Notes: a model not told the origin generated them from the letters alone. A stretch of DNA of 64,000 nt from Pseudomonas oryzihabitans (GCF_024652905.1 NZ_CP102428.1:3580001-3644000), one strand, 5' to 3'. Numbered from the stretch's first letter, positions 49,157 through 59,957 are shown. A program made the numbers and translations.

Positions 49157-51217
49157 TTAGAAGTCCTTGCACAGGCGCAGGGCGTCGTAGATGGCGGCGT
49201 GGGTGTTGCGCTGGGCCACGCAGTCGCCGATCCGGTAGAGCAGGTAGCCGTTGCCGGTCTCGCCGAGCGCCGGCTGCGGCTCGATGGCGAACAGCGCCTC
49301 GATGTCCATCTGGCCCTTGTTGCGCGAGTCTTCCTTGAGGGCGTAGTAGAGCCCCTCGTCCGGGCGCACGCCGTTCTCGATGACGATCTGGTCGACCACG
49401 CGCTCTTCGCGGGCGCCGGTGTATTCGTTCTCCAGCACCGCGACCTTCTTGTCGCCCTCGGCATAGACCTTTTCCAGCATCAGGTCGCCGGTCATGATCA
49501 CTTCCTTGGGGTAGAGGCTGCGGTAGTAGGTCGGGAAGGTGGTCCCGCCGATGGCCACACCCGGCTTGATGTCGTCGGTGACGATCTCGACCTGGGCGCC
49601 CTTGTCGGCCAGGTAGTCGGCCACCGACATGCCGGTAAATTCGCAGATGGTGTCGTACACCAGCACGTTCTTGCCCGGCTCGACCTTGCCCGAGAGGATG
49701 TCCCAGCTGCTGACCACCAGGCCGTCGGCGGCGTGCCAGTGGTCGACCTGTTCCAGGAAGGGATGGCCGCCGTTGGCCAGGATGACGATGTCCGGGCGCA
49801 GGTCGAGGATGGTCGCCGGATCGGCGGCGGTGCCCAGGCGCAGGTCTATGCCCAGGCGCGCCAGCTCCAGCTGGTACCAGCGGGTGATGCCGGCGATCTG
49901 GTCGCGCTGCGGGGCGCGGGAGGCCAGGGTGATCTGGCCGCCGAGCTGCTCCTGCTTCTCGAACAGGGTGACGTCATGGCCGCGCTCGGCCGAGACGCGC
50001 GCGGCCTCCATGCCGGCCGGGCCGCCGCCGACGATGACCACCTTGCGCTTGGGCCCGGTGGACTTCTCGATGATGTGCGGCAGGCCCATGTATTCGCGGC
50101 TGGTGGCGGCGTTCTGGATACACAGCACGTCCAGGCCGTTGTACTGGCGGTCGATGCAGTAGTTGGCGCCGACGCACTGACGGATCTGGTCGATCTGCCC
50201 CATCTTGATCTTGGTGATCAGGTGCGGATCGGCGATGTGGGCGCGGGTCATGCCGACCATGTCGACGTAACCGCCCTCCAGGATGCGGGTGGCCTGGTTC
50301 GGATCCTTGATGTTCTGGGCGTGCAGCACCGGCACGTTGACCACTTCCTTGATGCCCGCCGCCAGGTGCAGGAAGGGCTCCGGCGGATAGGTCATGTTGG
50401 GAATGACGTTGGCCAGGGTGTTGTGGGTGTCGCAACCCGAGCCGACCACGCCGATGAAGTCGAGCATGCCGGTGTCGCTGTAGTACTTGGCGATCTGCTT
50501 CATGTCGTCGTGGGACAGGCCGTCCGGGTGGAATTCATCCCCGGTGATGCGCATGCCGACGCAGAAGTCGTCACCGACCTCGGCGCGCACGGCCTTGAGC
50601 ACCTCCAGGCCGAATCTCATGCGGTTCTCGAAGCTGCCGCCCCATTCGTCGGTGCGCTTGTTGACGCGCGGCGACCAGAACTGGTCGATCATGTGCTGGT
50701 GCACGGCGGACAGCTCGACGCCGTCCAGGCCACCGGCCTTGGCCCGGCGTGCGGCCTGGGCGAAGTTGCCGATCACCCGCCAGATCTCTTCCGGCTCGAT
50801 GGTCTTGCAGGTGGCCCGGTGCACGGGCTCGCGGATGCCCGACGGCGACATCAGGGTCGGCCAGTGGCCGCCGTCCCAGCGCGAGCGCCGGCCCATGTGG
50901 GTAATCTGGATCATGATCTTGGCGCCATGCTTGTGCATGGCGTCGGCCAGATTCTGGAAGTGCGGAATGATGCGGTCGGTGGAGAGGTTGACCGAACTCC
51001 ACCAGTGCTGCGGGCTGTCGATGGCGACCACCGAGGAACCCCCGCAGATGGCCAGGCCGATGCCGCCCTTGGCCTTCTCTTCGTAATACTTGACGTATCT
51101 GTCGGTGGTCATGCCGCCGTCGGTGGCGTAGACCTCGGCGTGAGCCGTGGACAGCACGCGGTTGCGGATGGTGAGCTTGCCGATCTGGATCGGCTGGAAC
51201 ATTGCTTCGAAGGCCAT
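49157..51217 (-). CDS. dgcA: Dimethylglycine demethylase subunit DgcA
   Basis: A 686-aa flavoprotein of the trimethylamine dehydrogenase/old-yellow-enzyme family. The N-terminal TIM barrel (about 1-370) binds FMN and has GGLDGVELSAVHQHMIDQFW. A cluster-binding region follows (QCVGANYCIDRQYNG and LCIQNA); relative to the family's CxxCxxxC it shows CVGANYC, so one expected Cys is Ala. The C-terminal Rossmann domain has VVIVGGGPAGMEAARVSA. It demethylates N,N-dimethylglycine to sarcosine. Start at 51217 gives the standard length. Confidence 0.94.
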   Translation of the reverse strand: MAFEAMFQPIQIGKLTIRNRVLSTAHAEVYATDGGMTTDRYVKYYEEKAKGGIGLAICGGSSVVAIDSPQHWWSSVNLSTDRIIPHFQNLADAMHKHGAKIMIQITHMGRRSRWDGGHWPTLMSPSGIREPVHRATCKTIEPEEIWRVIGNFAQAARRAKAGGLDGVELSAVHQHMIDQFWSPRVNKRTDEWGGSFENRMRFGLEVLKAVRAEVGDDFCVGMRITGDEFHPDGLSHDDMKQIAKYYSDTGMLDFIGVVGSGCDTHNTLANVIPNMTYPPEPFLHLAAGIKEVVNVPVLHAQNIKDPNQATRILEGGYVDMVGMTRAHIADPHLITKIKMGQIDQIRQCVGANYCIDRQYNGLDVLCIQNAATSREYMGLPHIIEKSTGPKRKVVIVGGGPAGMEAARVSAERGHDVTLFEKQEQLGGQITLASRAPQRDQIAGITRWYQLELARLGIDLRLGTAADPATILDLRPDIVILANGGHPFLEQVDHWHAADGLVVSSWDILSGKVEPGKNVLVYDTICEFTGMSVADYLADKGAQVEIVTDDIKPGVAIGGTTFPTYYRSLYPKEVIMTGDLMLEKVYAEGDKKVAVLENEYTGAREERVVDQIVIENGVRPDEGLYYALKEDSRNKGQMDIEALFAIEPQPALGETGNGYLLYRIGDCVAQRNTHAAIYDALRLCKDF

Positions 51218-51324
51218 GACCTTCTCCTCGATCGGCTGGTGCGCGGTCTTGAGCCGCGCTCTTGCTCTGGGGGGTGTCGCTGGGGTGGCGGCGAGCGGGT
51301 CGCTGGCCACCCGGGGGCAGGGCG

Positions 51325-51855
51325 TTATTTCGGCCGGGTGACGAACAGGCCGTCGTCGTGGCCTTCTTCGGACCCGCTGTATTCCTGGACGGTGACGGTG
51401 CGGATGGCACTGCCCTTGGCGGCCAGGATCTGGTCGATGGCGCCGGAGAACCAGCCGGTGAACATGTAGTCCACCTTGCGATTGACCTTGCCGTAGACGT
51501 AGACGAAGGCCGAATGCTTGAGCTTGACCTCGGCGTAGCCGGTGTCCAGGTCGAGCTTCTGGGTCTCGAACAGGCCCCAGCCGCGCTGCGACAGGCGCTT
51601 CATGTAATGCTCGAACACCGCGGCGCCGTGGATGCCATGGCACTCGGCTTCCTTTTCGCACCAGTGCCAGGCCGACTTGTAGCCGGCCTTGTAGAGGATC
51701 TCGGCGTACTTGTCGGCGCCCAGGACTTCTTCGATGCCCATGTGGTTGTTGACGAAGAAGTGCCGGGGTACGTACAGCATCGGCAGGGCGTCGGTGGTCC
51801 AGACGCCGGTTTCGTCGTCGACCTGGATGGGCATTTCGGGGGCGTGGCTGGCCAT
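51325..51855 (-). CDS. DUF5943-type protein of the dimethylglycine operon
   Basis: A 176-aa soluble protein with several conserved-looking Trp/His/Cys residues (AGYKSAWHWCEKEAECHG; MFTGWFSGAIDQILAAKG; TVQEYSGSEEGHDDG), reminiscent of small-molecule-binding V4R domains. Homologues are encoded between the dipeptidase gene and dgcA in pseudomonads. Role unknown; perhaps substrate channelling or metal binding for DgcA. It precedes dgcA by 107 bases on the same strand. Confidence 0.7.
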   Translation of the reverse strand: MASHAPEMPIQVDDETGVWTTDALPMLYVPRHFFVNNHMGIEEVLGADKYAEILYKAGYKSAWHWCEKEAECHGIHGAAVFEHYMKRLSQRGWGLFETQKLDLDTGYAEVKLKHSAFVYVYGKVNRKVDYMFTGWFSGAIDQILAAKGSAIRTVTVQEYSGSEEGHDDGLFVTRPK

Positions 51856-52043
51856 GTGTGGAGCTCCGATTCGCTAATACGTATCTAAAAAAAGGTGTGG
51901 GTGAATGCCTGTGGAGCCGTAGCGAGCGCGCCGCTGACAAGGAGCCCCGCAGTGCCAAGTGAGAGCAGTACCGAGGTACGGCGAACCTGGCGCGAGGACG
52001 CGACGCCGCTAGCGGTGTGCGCAGTAGGCTCCAGAGGTATTCA

Positions 52044-53021
<978 letters not shown>

Positions 53022-53151
53022 GACAGGCTCCGGCGTTGGTCTCGCGCCGGAACGGGTGCCGGCGATTCGAGGCCAGCATAGCCCCGGGGTCCTGGCCGAC
53101 CGGATGCAAAAACGACAGGGGTATCACCAGAAGCGTCAGGCCAGGGTCGCG

Positions 53152-54135
53152 CTACCGGTCAGCGACCGCGGCGAGCTCGCCCGCCGACAGCCGGCCCTCG
53201 CGGCGAGGCCGATCCTCCCGCGGACTCAGGCCGAAGCGCTGGCGGTAGCAGCGGGAGAAATAGGAGGCGGACTCGAAGCCGCAGGCCAGGGCCACGTCCA
53301 GCACGCTGGCCTCGCCCTGCTGCAGCAGCTGGCGCGCCTGGTCCAGGCGCAGTTGCAGATAGAAGGTGGAGGGGGTCGTCTGCAGATGGAGGCGGAACAG
53401 CCGCTCCAGCTGACGACGGGTCACCTGGATGCCGGCGGCCAGCTCCAGGGTGCCCAGGGGCGTCTCGGTGTGGCGCTCCATCCGCTCCACCACCCGGATC
53501 AGCTTGCGATTGGCGATGCCGTAGCGCTGCGCCACCTGCAGCCGCTGGTGCTCGCGCGGCGGGCGGATGCGCCCGAGCACGAATTGCTCGGAGACCTGCA
53601 CCGCCAGCTCGCTGCCGTGGCTGCGGCCGATCAGCTCCAGCAGCAGATCGAGACTGGCCGTGCCGCCGGCGCAGGTGATGCGGCCGCGGTCGATCTCGAA
53701 CAGCTCGCCGGTCACCACCAGCTGCGGCCAGGCTTCGCGGAAGGCCGCCACCGCCTCCCAGTGCAGGGTGACCCTATGGCCATCGAGCAGGCCGGCGCGG
53801 GCCAGCACCAGGGCGCCGGTGTCGATGCCGCCCAGGGGATGGCCGTGGCGGGCGACCTGGCGTAGCCAGCCGGCGAGGCCATCGTCGTAATGGGCCAGGG
53901 GCTCGAAACCGGCCACCACGAACAGGGTGGTGCCCGGCGCCAGCGCGTCCAGGCCGCCGTCGACATTGACCGACATGCCGTTGCTGGCAGTCACCGCTGC
54001 CCCGTCACGTCCGAGGATGCGCCAGTCATAGCTGCCCGGACGGAAGCGATTGGCCACCCGCAGGGGTTCCAGGGTGGCGATGAAGCCCAGGGCGGAAAAG
54101 CCGGGCAGCAGGAGAAAGGCAAAGGACTGCGGCAT
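53152..54135 (-). CDS. cdhR: GlxA-family AraC regulator CdhR
   Basis: A 327-aa regulator. The N-terminal DJ-1/PfpI-like domain (about 1-190) starts MPQSFAFLLLPGFSALGFIA and contains GGIDTGALVLARAGLLDG. The C-terminal AraC double HTH shows ELAAGIQVTRRQLERLFRLH and ALACGFESASYFSRCYRQRF. It is divergent from caiX, as cdhR is in P. aeruginosa, where it activates carnitine catabolism in response to carnitine. The start at 54135 is preferred over a longer frame. Confidence 0.87.
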   Translation of the reverse strand: MPQSFAFLLLPGFSALGFIATLEPLRVANRFRPGSYDWRILGRDGAAVTASNGMSVNVDGGLDALAPGTTLFVVAGFEPLAHYDDGLAGWLRQVARHGHPLGGIDTGALVLARAGLLDGHRVTLHWEAVAAFREAWPQLVVTGELFEIDRGRITCAGGTASLDLLLELIGRSHGSELAVQVSEQFVLGRIRPPREHQRLQVAQRYGIANRKLIRVVERMERHTETPLGTLELAAGIQVTRRQLERLFRLHLQTTPSTFYLQLRLDQARQLLQQGEASVLDVALACGFESASYFSRCYRQRFGLSPREDRPRREGRLSAGELAAVADR

Positions 54136-54290
54136 GGGTGGGGCGTCCTCGGTAACGATTGACTTGTGCAAGCAAGAAGGTCGCCAGGGTGCAAATTCAG
54201 GTCGTCGGGCTACGCATGCCTGGCAGGCGAGGCGCCTAGGGTAGAAGGCAACCGGCAGTCATCCCCGCCCGCCGCTCCAGGGAGTTCGCC

Positions 54291-55223
54291 ATGCCCAACA
54301 AGACCCTCAGCACCACCCTCCTCGCCTGCGGCCTGCTGGCCGCCACCCTCGGCAGCGCCCGCGCCGCCGATCCCGACAGCTGCCAGACCGTACGGATGGG
54401 CATCGTCGGCTGGACCGACGTGGTCGCCACCAGTGCCCTGGCCGAGGTCATGCTCGAAGGCCTCGGCTACGGCGTGAAGCCGACCACCGCCTCCCAGCAG
54501 ATCATCATGGCGGCCATGGGCGACAAGAATCTGGACGTGTTCCTCGGCTACTGGCAGCCGACCATGCAGCCGGTGGTGCAGCCCTTCGTCGACAAGGGCC
54601 AGGTCAAGGTGCTGACCCCGCCGCTGCTGGCCGATGCCCAGTCCACCTTCGCGGTACCTGAATACGTCTACGAGGGGGGCCTGAAGACCTTTGCCGACAT
54701 CGCCCGTTTCAAGGACAGGCTCGGCGGCAAGATCTACGGCATCGAGCCGGGCAGCGGCGCCAACCGTGGCACCGCCGAGATGATCAAGACCGACCGCTTC
54801 GGCCTCAAGGACTTCCAGCTGGTGGAGTCCAGTGAGGCGGGCATGCTCACCGCCGTGCGCCGGGCCGAGAAGCGCAAGGAGTGGATCGTGTTCTTCGGCT
54901 GGAAGCCGCACCCCATGAATCTGCAGATCAAGATGCGCTACCTGACCGGCAGCGAAGACGTCTTCGGCCCCAACGAAGGCCAGGCCACGGTCTCGGTGGT
55001 GACCACCGCCGACTATCCGCAGCGCTGCCCCAATGTCCAGCGCCTGCTCGCCAACCTGCACATGGACAGCGCCGAGGTCAGCGCCGTGATGGCCCCCATC
55101 CTGGAGCGCACCGCACCCAAGGACGCTGCGCGTGCCTGGCTCAAGAACAACCCGCAACGCCTCGACGCCTTCCTCCAGGGCGTGACCACCCGCGCTGGCC
55201 AGCCCGCCGCCATCAAGCTCTGA
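54291..55223 (+). CDS. caiX: Carnitine-binding periplasmic protein CaiX
   Basis: A 310-aa OpuAC-family solute-binding protein: signal peptide ([17 protein letters not shown]), then [20 protein letters not shown]. Aromatic-rich ligand segments include [17 protein letters not shown] and [15 protein letters not shown]. In P. aeruginosa CaiX delivers carnitine to the Cbc transporter. It heads the carnitine operon and is divergent from cdhR, with 155 bases between starts for shared regulation. Confidence 0.9.
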   Translation: MPNKTLSTTLLACGLLAATLGSARAADPDSCQTVRMGIVGWTDVVATSALAEVMLEGLGYGVKPTTASQQIIMAAMGDKNLDVFLGYWQPTMQPVVQPFVDKGQVKVLTPPLLADAQSTFAVPEYVYEGGLKTFADIARFKDRLGGKIYGIEPGSGANRGTAEMIKTDRFGLKDFQLVESSEAGMLTAVRRAEKRKEWIVFFGWKPHPMNLQIKMRYLTGSEDVFGPNEGQATVSVVTTADYPQRCPNVQRLLANLHMDSAEVSAVMAPILERTAPKDAARAWLKNNPQRLDAFLQGVTTRAGQPAAIKL

Positions 55224-55242
55224 TCGCCCAAGGACAGACCCC

Positions 55243-56130
55243 ATGAACACCGATGTCATCGTCACCTGCGCCCTGACCGGGGCCGGTGATACCGTAGGCC
55301 GCAATCCCCATGTTCCCGTCACCCCGGCAGAGATCGCCGCAGCCGCCCTGGAGGCCGCCCGCGCCGGCGCCACCGTGGTGCACGCCCATGTGCGCGACCC
55401 CGCCACCGGCAAGCCCAGCCGCGACGTGGCCCTCTATCGCGAGGTGGTCGAGCGTATCCGCGAGGCGGACGTCGAGATCGTCATCAACCTCACCGCCGGC
55501 ATGGGCGGCGACCTGGAGATCGGGCCGGGCGAGACGCCCACCGACTTCGGCCCCGGCTCGGACCTGGTCGGCCCCCTCACCCGCCTGCTGCACATCGAGG
55601 AATTGCGTCCGGACATCTGCACCCTGGATTGCGGCACCCTCAACTTCGGCGATGGCGACTTCATTTATGTCTCCACCCCCGCGCAACTGCGCGCCGGGGC
55701 CAGGCGCATCACCGAACTGGGGGTGAAGGCTGAGCTGGAGATCTTCGACACCGGCCACCTCTGGTTCGCCAAGCAGCTGCTCAAGGAAGGTCTGCTGAAG
55801 GATCCGCTGTTCCAGCTGTGCCTGGGCATTCCCTGGGGCGCCCCGGCCGACACCACCACCATGAAGGCCATGGTCGACAACCTGCCGCCGGGCGCCTGCT
55901 GGGCCGGCTTCGGCATCGGCCGCATGCAGATGCCCATGGCCGCCCAGGCCATGCTGCTGGGCGGCAACGTCCGCGTCGGCCTGGAAGACAATCTCTGGCT
56001 GGACCGGGGCGTCCACGCTACCAACGGCAGCCTGGTGGAGCGGGTCATCCAGATCATCGAACGGCTGGGCGGCCGTGCCCTGAGCCCCGCCGAAGGGCGG
56101 GACCGGATGCAGCTGGGAGGTGCCCGATGA
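55243..56130 (+). CDS. cdhC: 3-dehydrocarnitine cleavage enzyme CdhC (BKACE family)
   Basis: A 295-aa beta-keto acid cleavage enzyme. Metal-binding residues appear in [13 protein letters not shown], and [16 protein letters not shown] and [16 protein letters not shown] belong to the family core. It cleaves 3-dehydrocarnitine with acetyl-CoA to betainyl-CoA and acetoacetate. It is 19 bases after caiX and overlaps cdhA by ATGA. Confidence 0.88.
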   Translation: MNTDVIVTCALTGAGDTVGRNPHVPVTPAEIAAAALEAARAGATVVHAHVRDPATGKPSRDVALYREVVERIREADVEIVINLTAGMGGDLEIGPGETPTDFGPGSDLVGPLTRLLHIEELRPDICTLDCGTLNFGDGDFIYVSTPAQLRAGARRITELGVKAELEIFDTGHLWFAKQLLKEGLLKDPLFQLCLGIPWGAPADTTTMKAMVDNLPPGACWAGFGIGRMQMPMAAQAMLLGGNVRVGLEDNLWLDRGVHATNGSLVERVIQIIERLGGRALSPAEGRDRMQLGGAR

Positions 56131-57071
56131 GCGCCGTCTTCGCCGCCCTCGGCACCGGCGTGATCGGCGCCGGCTGGATCGCCCGCGCCCTGGCCCGGGG
56201 CCTGGACGTCCGTGCCTGGGACCCGGCGCCCGGCGCCGAGGCCGCCCTGCGCACCCGCCTGGCCAATGCCTGGCCGGCGCTGGAGGCCCAGGGCCTGGCA
56301 GCCGGCGCCAGCCTGGAGCGCCTGAGTTTCCATACCGATCTGGACGCCGCGGTCGCCAGCGCCGACGTCATCCAGGAAAGCGCCCCCGAACGCCTAGAGC
56401 TCAAGCGCGAACTGCATGCCCAGGTCAGTCGCGCGGCACGGCCCGACGCCCTGATCTGCTCCAGCACCTCGGGCCTGCTGCCCAGCGACTTCTATGCCGA
56501 GGCGCTGCACCCCGAGCGCTGCCTGGTAGGCCATCCGTTCAATCCGGTCTATCTCCTGCCACTGGTGGAGGTGGTGGGTGGCAGCCATACCTCGGCGGCC
56601 AACCTGGCGCGCGCCGAGGCCTTCTATCGCGAGTTGGGCATGCGACCGTTGCGGGTGCGCAAGGAGGTGCCCGGTTTCATCGCCGATCGCCTGCTCGAAG
56701 CCCTCTGGCGCGAGGCCCTGCACCTGGTCAACGACGGGGTCGCCACCACCGGCGAGATCGACGACGCCATCCGCTACGGCGCCGGCCTGCGCTGGTCGTT
56801 CATGGGTACCTTCCTCACCTACACCCTGGCCGGCGGCCCAGCGGGCATGCGCCACTTCATGCAGCAATTCGGCCCGGCGCTGAAGCTGCCCTGGACCTAT
56901 CTGGAAGCCCCTGAGCTGACCGACGGCCTGATCGACGCCGTGGTCGAGGGTACCCAGGCCCAGCAGGGCGACCTGGAACTGGCGGCGCTGGAGCGCTATC
57001 GCGACGACTGCCTGCTGGCGGTGCAGGCGGCCATCGCCGACTGCAAGGCGCGCCACGGCATCTTGGATTAG
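56127..57071 (+). CDS. cdhA: L-carnitine 3-dehydrogenase CdhA
   Basis: A 314-aa enzyme of the 3-hydroxyacyl-CoA dehydrogenase family: NAD-binding [17 protein letters not shown], active-site region [19 protein letters not shown], and a C-terminal helical domain with [16 protein letters not shown]. It oxidises L-carnitine to 3-dehydrocarnitine. It starts in the cdhC stop and lies eight bases before cdhB. Confidence 0.92.
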   Translation: MSAVFAALGTGVIGAGWIARALARGLDVRAWDPAPGAEAALRTRLANAWPALEAQGLAAGASLERLSFHTDLDAAVASADVIQESAPERLELKRELHAQVSRAARPDALICSSTSGLLPSDFYAEALHPERCLVGHPFNPVYLLPLVEVVGGSHTSAANLARAEAFYRELGMRPLRVRKEVPGFIADRLLEALWREALHLVNDGVATTGEIDDAIRYGAGLRWSFMGTFLTYTLAGGPAGMRHFMQQFGPALKLPWTYLEAPELTDGLIDAVVEGTQAQQGDLELAALERYRDDCLLAVQAAIADCKARHGILD

Positions 57072-57079
57072 GAGCGGCC

Positions 57080-57550
57080 ATGATCATCCACCGTACTACG
57101 GTCGCCCGCGAGTGGGTCGACTATAACGGCCATCTGCGCGACGCCTACTATCTGCTGATCTTCAGCCACGCCACTGACGCCCTGATGGACGCCATGGGCT
57201 TGGACGCCGCCGGCCGCGCGGCCAGCGGGCACTCGCTATTCACCCTGGAGTGCCACCTCAACTTCCTCCATGAGGTGAAGGCGGACGCCCAGCTGGAGGT
57301 GCGGGTGAGATTCCTGGCCCTGGACGCCAAGCGCCTGCACCTGCACTTCGGCTTCCATCACCAGGGCCAGGCCGACCTGTTGGCCGCCTCCGAGCAGCTG
57401 CTGCTGCACGTCCACCTGGACGGTCCCCGCTCGGCACCCTTCGCGCCGCGGGTGCACGACTGGCTGGCGACCCGGCTGGCGGCGCAGCGGGACGAGCCCT
57501 GGCCGGAGCATGTCGGGCGGGTCATTGGCCTGCCCCCGCCCCGCCCATGA
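57080..57550 (+). CDS. cdhB: Betainyl-CoA thioesterase CdhB
   Basis: A 156-aa hot-dog fold (4HBT) thioesterase with VDYNGHLRDAYYLLIFSHA, a typical catalytic N-terminal motif, and LFTLECHLNFLHEV. It releases glycine betaine from betainyl-CoA. It overlaps the next gene by four bases. Confidence 0.85.
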   Translation: MIIHRTTVAREWVDYNGHLRDAYYLLIFSHATDALMDAMGLDAAGRAASGHSLFTLECHLNFLHEVKADAQLEVRVRFLALDAKRLHLHFGFHHQGQADLLAASEQLLLHVHLDGPRSAPFAPRVHDWLATRLAAQRDEPWPEHVGRVIGLPPPRP

Positions 57551-58536
57551 AGGCGCCGCCGCTGTCGACGGACATGGCCGCCTTCGTCGCAGCCAGCCAG
57601 GCCTTCGCCACTACCGATCCAGACTTCCAGGCACAGCGCCAGGCCTATGCGCGGCTCTGCGCCGCCCTGGCGCCGGCTGACTACAGGGGCCTGGCGGTCA
57701 GCGATCACCGCGCCGGCGCCGTACCGTTGCGGCTGGTGGCGCCGCGAGAGTCCGCCGCTGACCGCCCCGCCCTGCTCTATCTGCACGGCGGCGGCTGGAT
57801 GCTCGGCGACCTGAACTCCCACGGCTTTCTCGCGGCACGGCTGGCGCGGCGACTGGGGCTGGCGGTGCTGCTGGTGGACTATCGCCTGGCGCCGGAGCAT
57901 CCCTATCCTGCGGCCCTGGACGATGCCCGGCGGGCCTGGGACTGGCTGCAACGTGAGGCTCAGGCACTGGGGTTGGACGAGCGCCGGCTGGCGGTGGCCG
58001 GTGACAGTGCCGGCGGCACTCTCGCCGCGGCCCTGTGCCTGGCGCTGCGCCAACAGGGTCGCGCCCAGCCGCGGGCTCAGGTACTGATCTATCCCGCGCT
58101 GACGGATCGGGGGCTGCCCAGCGAGCGCCATCAGGCCCAGGCACCGCTGCTGAGCGCGACCGACTGGCGGGCTTGTCTGGATGCCTATCTGCCCCGCCCG
58201 GAAGATCGCCGGGATCCCCTCGCCTTGCCGCTGCAGGCTGGCGATTTCAGCTGGCTGGCGCCCGCCCTGGTCGCCGTGGCGCGGCGCGATCCCCTGGCTG
58301 ACCACGGCCGCGCCTATGCTGCCGCCCTGCGCGCGGCGGGTAACTCCTGTCGGCTATGGGAGGGCGCCGGCCTGCTGCATGGCGCCCTGCGCGCCCCGGG
58401 TCGGCGCGCCGAAGCCCTGCGCTGTGCCCTGGAGCGCTTTCTCGGCGGCGAACTGGGCTTGGCACCCGCGGCCAACCTGTCAAAAGACAAAAAAAAACCT
58501 CAACCGCTGGAGACGGAAGAGGTTCAAACGCCCTGA
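57547..58536 (+). CDS. hocS: Short-chain acylcarnitine hydrolase HocS-like
   Basis: A 329-aa HSL-family alpha/beta hydrolase. HGGGWMLGDL forms the oxyanion hole, GDSAGG is the nucleophile elbow, and DPLADHG and LLHGAL hold the acid and His. In P. aeruginosa the gene at this place encodes HocS, which frees carnitine from short acyl esters. The last 15 residues (about 315-329, Lys/Glu-rich) read across an antisense terminator and may be a recent extension. Confidence 0.82.
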   Translation: MKAPPLSTDMAAFVAASQAFATTDPDFQAQRQAYARLCAALAPADYRGLAVSDHRAGAVPLRLVAPRESAADRPALLYLHGGGWMLGDLNSHGFLAARLARRLGLAVLLVDYRLAPEHPYPAALDDARRAWDWLQREAQALGLDERRLAVAGDSAGGTLAAALCLALRQQGRAQPRAQVLIYPALTDRGLPSERHQAQAPLLSATDWRACLDAYLPRPEDRRDPLALPLQAGDFSWLAPALVAVARRDPLADHGRAYAAALRAAGNSCRLWEGAGLLHGALRAPGRRAEALRCALERFLGGELGLAPAANLSKDKKKPQPLETEEVQTP

Positions 58537-58605
58537 TGGGCCTCAGTGTGTAACCGTGGATTGCTCGGCTCTGGAGGCGAACAACCGCAAAATATCGTGG
58601 ATAGG
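58487..58605 (-). ncRNA. Candidate small RNA, antisense to the hocS end
   Basis: On the minus strand a stem AACCTC-TT-CCG/CGG-TT-GAGGTT (58496-58524) is followed by nine U, a strong intrinsic terminator, yet no leftward gene ends here. About 90 bases upstream is TAGAAT (58610-58615) as a possible -10; the -35 is poor. Between them lies a second hairpin GCCC-ATCA-GGGC and no start codon with a ribosome site. The simplest reading is a transcript of about 115 nt ending inside the hocS 3' end. Confidence 0.4.
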
Positions 58606-58803
58606 GCGCATTCTAACGGCGAACGTCGGTTTTGACCCTGCGGCAGATTGTCCAGGCAGGGCGTCGTAATAAACCTACATTGCCTGGCTGGCCGGCGAGG
58701 CGCTTTCCAAAAACGACATCGGGCTATGCGGCGACGCCAGCCTGGCTTGCCGTCTGCGACGCCAATGGGAGAATCCAGGCATTCCACCTGAGAGGGCAGT
58801 GCC

Positions 58804-59055
58804 ATGATGATCGCCGACTTGATCGACCAGGACGACTTCCGCGACCGCCTGCGTGCGCTGGGTTTCAACGTGACGCCCGCGGCAACCGCGGACGAAGCCT
58901 GTCGCCAGGCCGTGACCGGGCTCAACCAAGAGCGTGCCCAGGCCCTGCGCCAACTGATCCAGGAGTTGCTGTCCGGCAGCGCGGCGCTGCTGCCGGCGGT
59001 ACGCCAGGCCATCGACCAGCAATTGCTGCCGGCCCTGGCTCAGGCGCGCGCCTAA
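58804..59055 (+). CDS. Small conserved-looking hypothetical protein
   Basis: An 83-aa cytoplasmic protein, mostly helical (IADLIDQDDFRDRLRALGF; LNQERAQALRQLIQELLSG). GAGAGGGC about ten bases upstream supports the start. No family is recognised. It is convergent with the PAP2 gene, six bases apart. Confidence 0.6.
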   Translation: MMIADLIDQDDFRDRLRALGFNVTPAATADEACRQAVTGLNQERAQALRQLIQELLSGSAALLPAVRQAIDQQLLPALAQARA

Positions 59056-59061
59056 CGCACC

Positions 59062-59853
59062 CTAGGGTCGCAGCAGACTCAGGCGGCCCAGCACCGGTAG
59101 CCGTCCCAGGCCACGCAGGGGTGGCGTCAACAGACGTTCACCCCTGTGGGCGAGCCCCGCTGCAAGCGGGGTATGCAGGCCCAGGCTGATGACGCCCAGG
59201 GCCAGCGCCAGGCCGCCGATGTAGTCATCCGAACCCCAGTGGGCGCCAGCCACCAAGCGCGGCAGCATGAACAGCACCGCCAGCGCGGCCACCACCAGGC
59301 GGCGTCCGCCGCGGGTGAAGTGCGCCATGAACAGCGCCCAGAGCAGCAGCACCGAGGCGTGGTCGCCGGGAAAGCTGGCGCCGGACCTGTCCTTCAATTC
59401 CCAACCATGCTCCAGCCCGGGAAAGCGATCGCTGAGCAGATAGGCGCCCGGGAGCACGTCGGACGGGCTGGAATGCTGCAGGCCCCAGGCTTCGATGCCC
59501 TTGGTCAGCAGGGTTCGCACGATCAGCAGGATCACCAGCAGGCCGATGAAGGTCGCCAGCGCCGGCCGTACCTGATGGGTCGGATAGGCCCAGCCGCCGC
59601 GAACTAGCAAGGCCAGCAGCACCAGGCCAACCAGGGCATCCACCGGTCGCAGGCTGAAGAAGGTCCAGAGATAGAGCCAGGCGGTGGAATGCGCCAGAGG
59701 GGCATTGAGGGAGTGGAATAGCCCGGCATCGAAGGCCAGCAACTGGGTACGAACGGTGGGAATGAGCCAGAGCAGCAGCAGGCCCAGAGCCAGAGCCTGG
59801 CACAGCGCCAGGCGACGCCACTGCCAGGTGGCGGTGAAGAGGGGAGCGTTCAT
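59062..59853 (-). CDS. PAP2-family membrane phosphatase
   Basis: A 263-aa protein with about six membrane spans and the three PAP2 motifs: KDRSGASFPGDHAS (second motif) and RLVAGAHWGSDDY (third, with His and Asp), with a weaker first motif ahead. Length and the SFPGDH form resemble lipid A phosphatase/phosphotransferase (LpxE/LpxT) or PgpB proteins, acting on the periplasmic face. Paired TTTCACGAA repeats lie just upstream of the start. Substrate cannot be fixed. Confidence 0.85.
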   Translation of the reverse strand: MNAPLFTATWQWRRLALCQALALGLLLLWLIPTVRTQLLAFDAGLFHSLNAPLAHSTAWLYLWTFFSLRPVDALVGLVLLALLVRGGWAYPTHQVRPALATFIGLLVILLIVRTLLTKGIEAWGLQHSSPSDVLPGAYLLSDRFPGLEHGWELKDRSGASFPGDHASVLLLWALFMAHFTRGGRRLVVAALAVLFMLPRLVAGAHWGSDDYIGGLALALGVISLGLHTPLAAGLAHRGERLLTPPLRGLGRLPVLGRLSLLRP

Positions 59854-59863
59854 CGAGGTCTCT

Positions 59864-59883
59864 TTTCACGAAAATTTCACGAA
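59864..59883. promoter_or_regulatory. Direct repeat TTTCACGAA x2, 11-bp period
   Basis: TTTCACGAA occurs at 59864-59872 and 59875-59883, one helical turn apart, as is usual for OmpR-family regulator boxes. TTTTCAC is also part of the ColR consensus in Pseudomonas. It lies 11-30 bases upstream of the PAP2 start, a position that would suit repression unless the promoter is unusually close. Confidence 0.4.
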
Positions 59884-59957
59884 TAGACCGACTCGACCTC
59901 GATGACGTCACACTTTGTTACAGCCAGATGACGCAACACTCCTTTGCGATCATCGAC

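Noticed and set aside
58487-58605. 6S RNA
   Set aside because: A short similarity to the 6S 5' part was noted, but the transcript would be too short and its ends do not pair into the long 6S rod.
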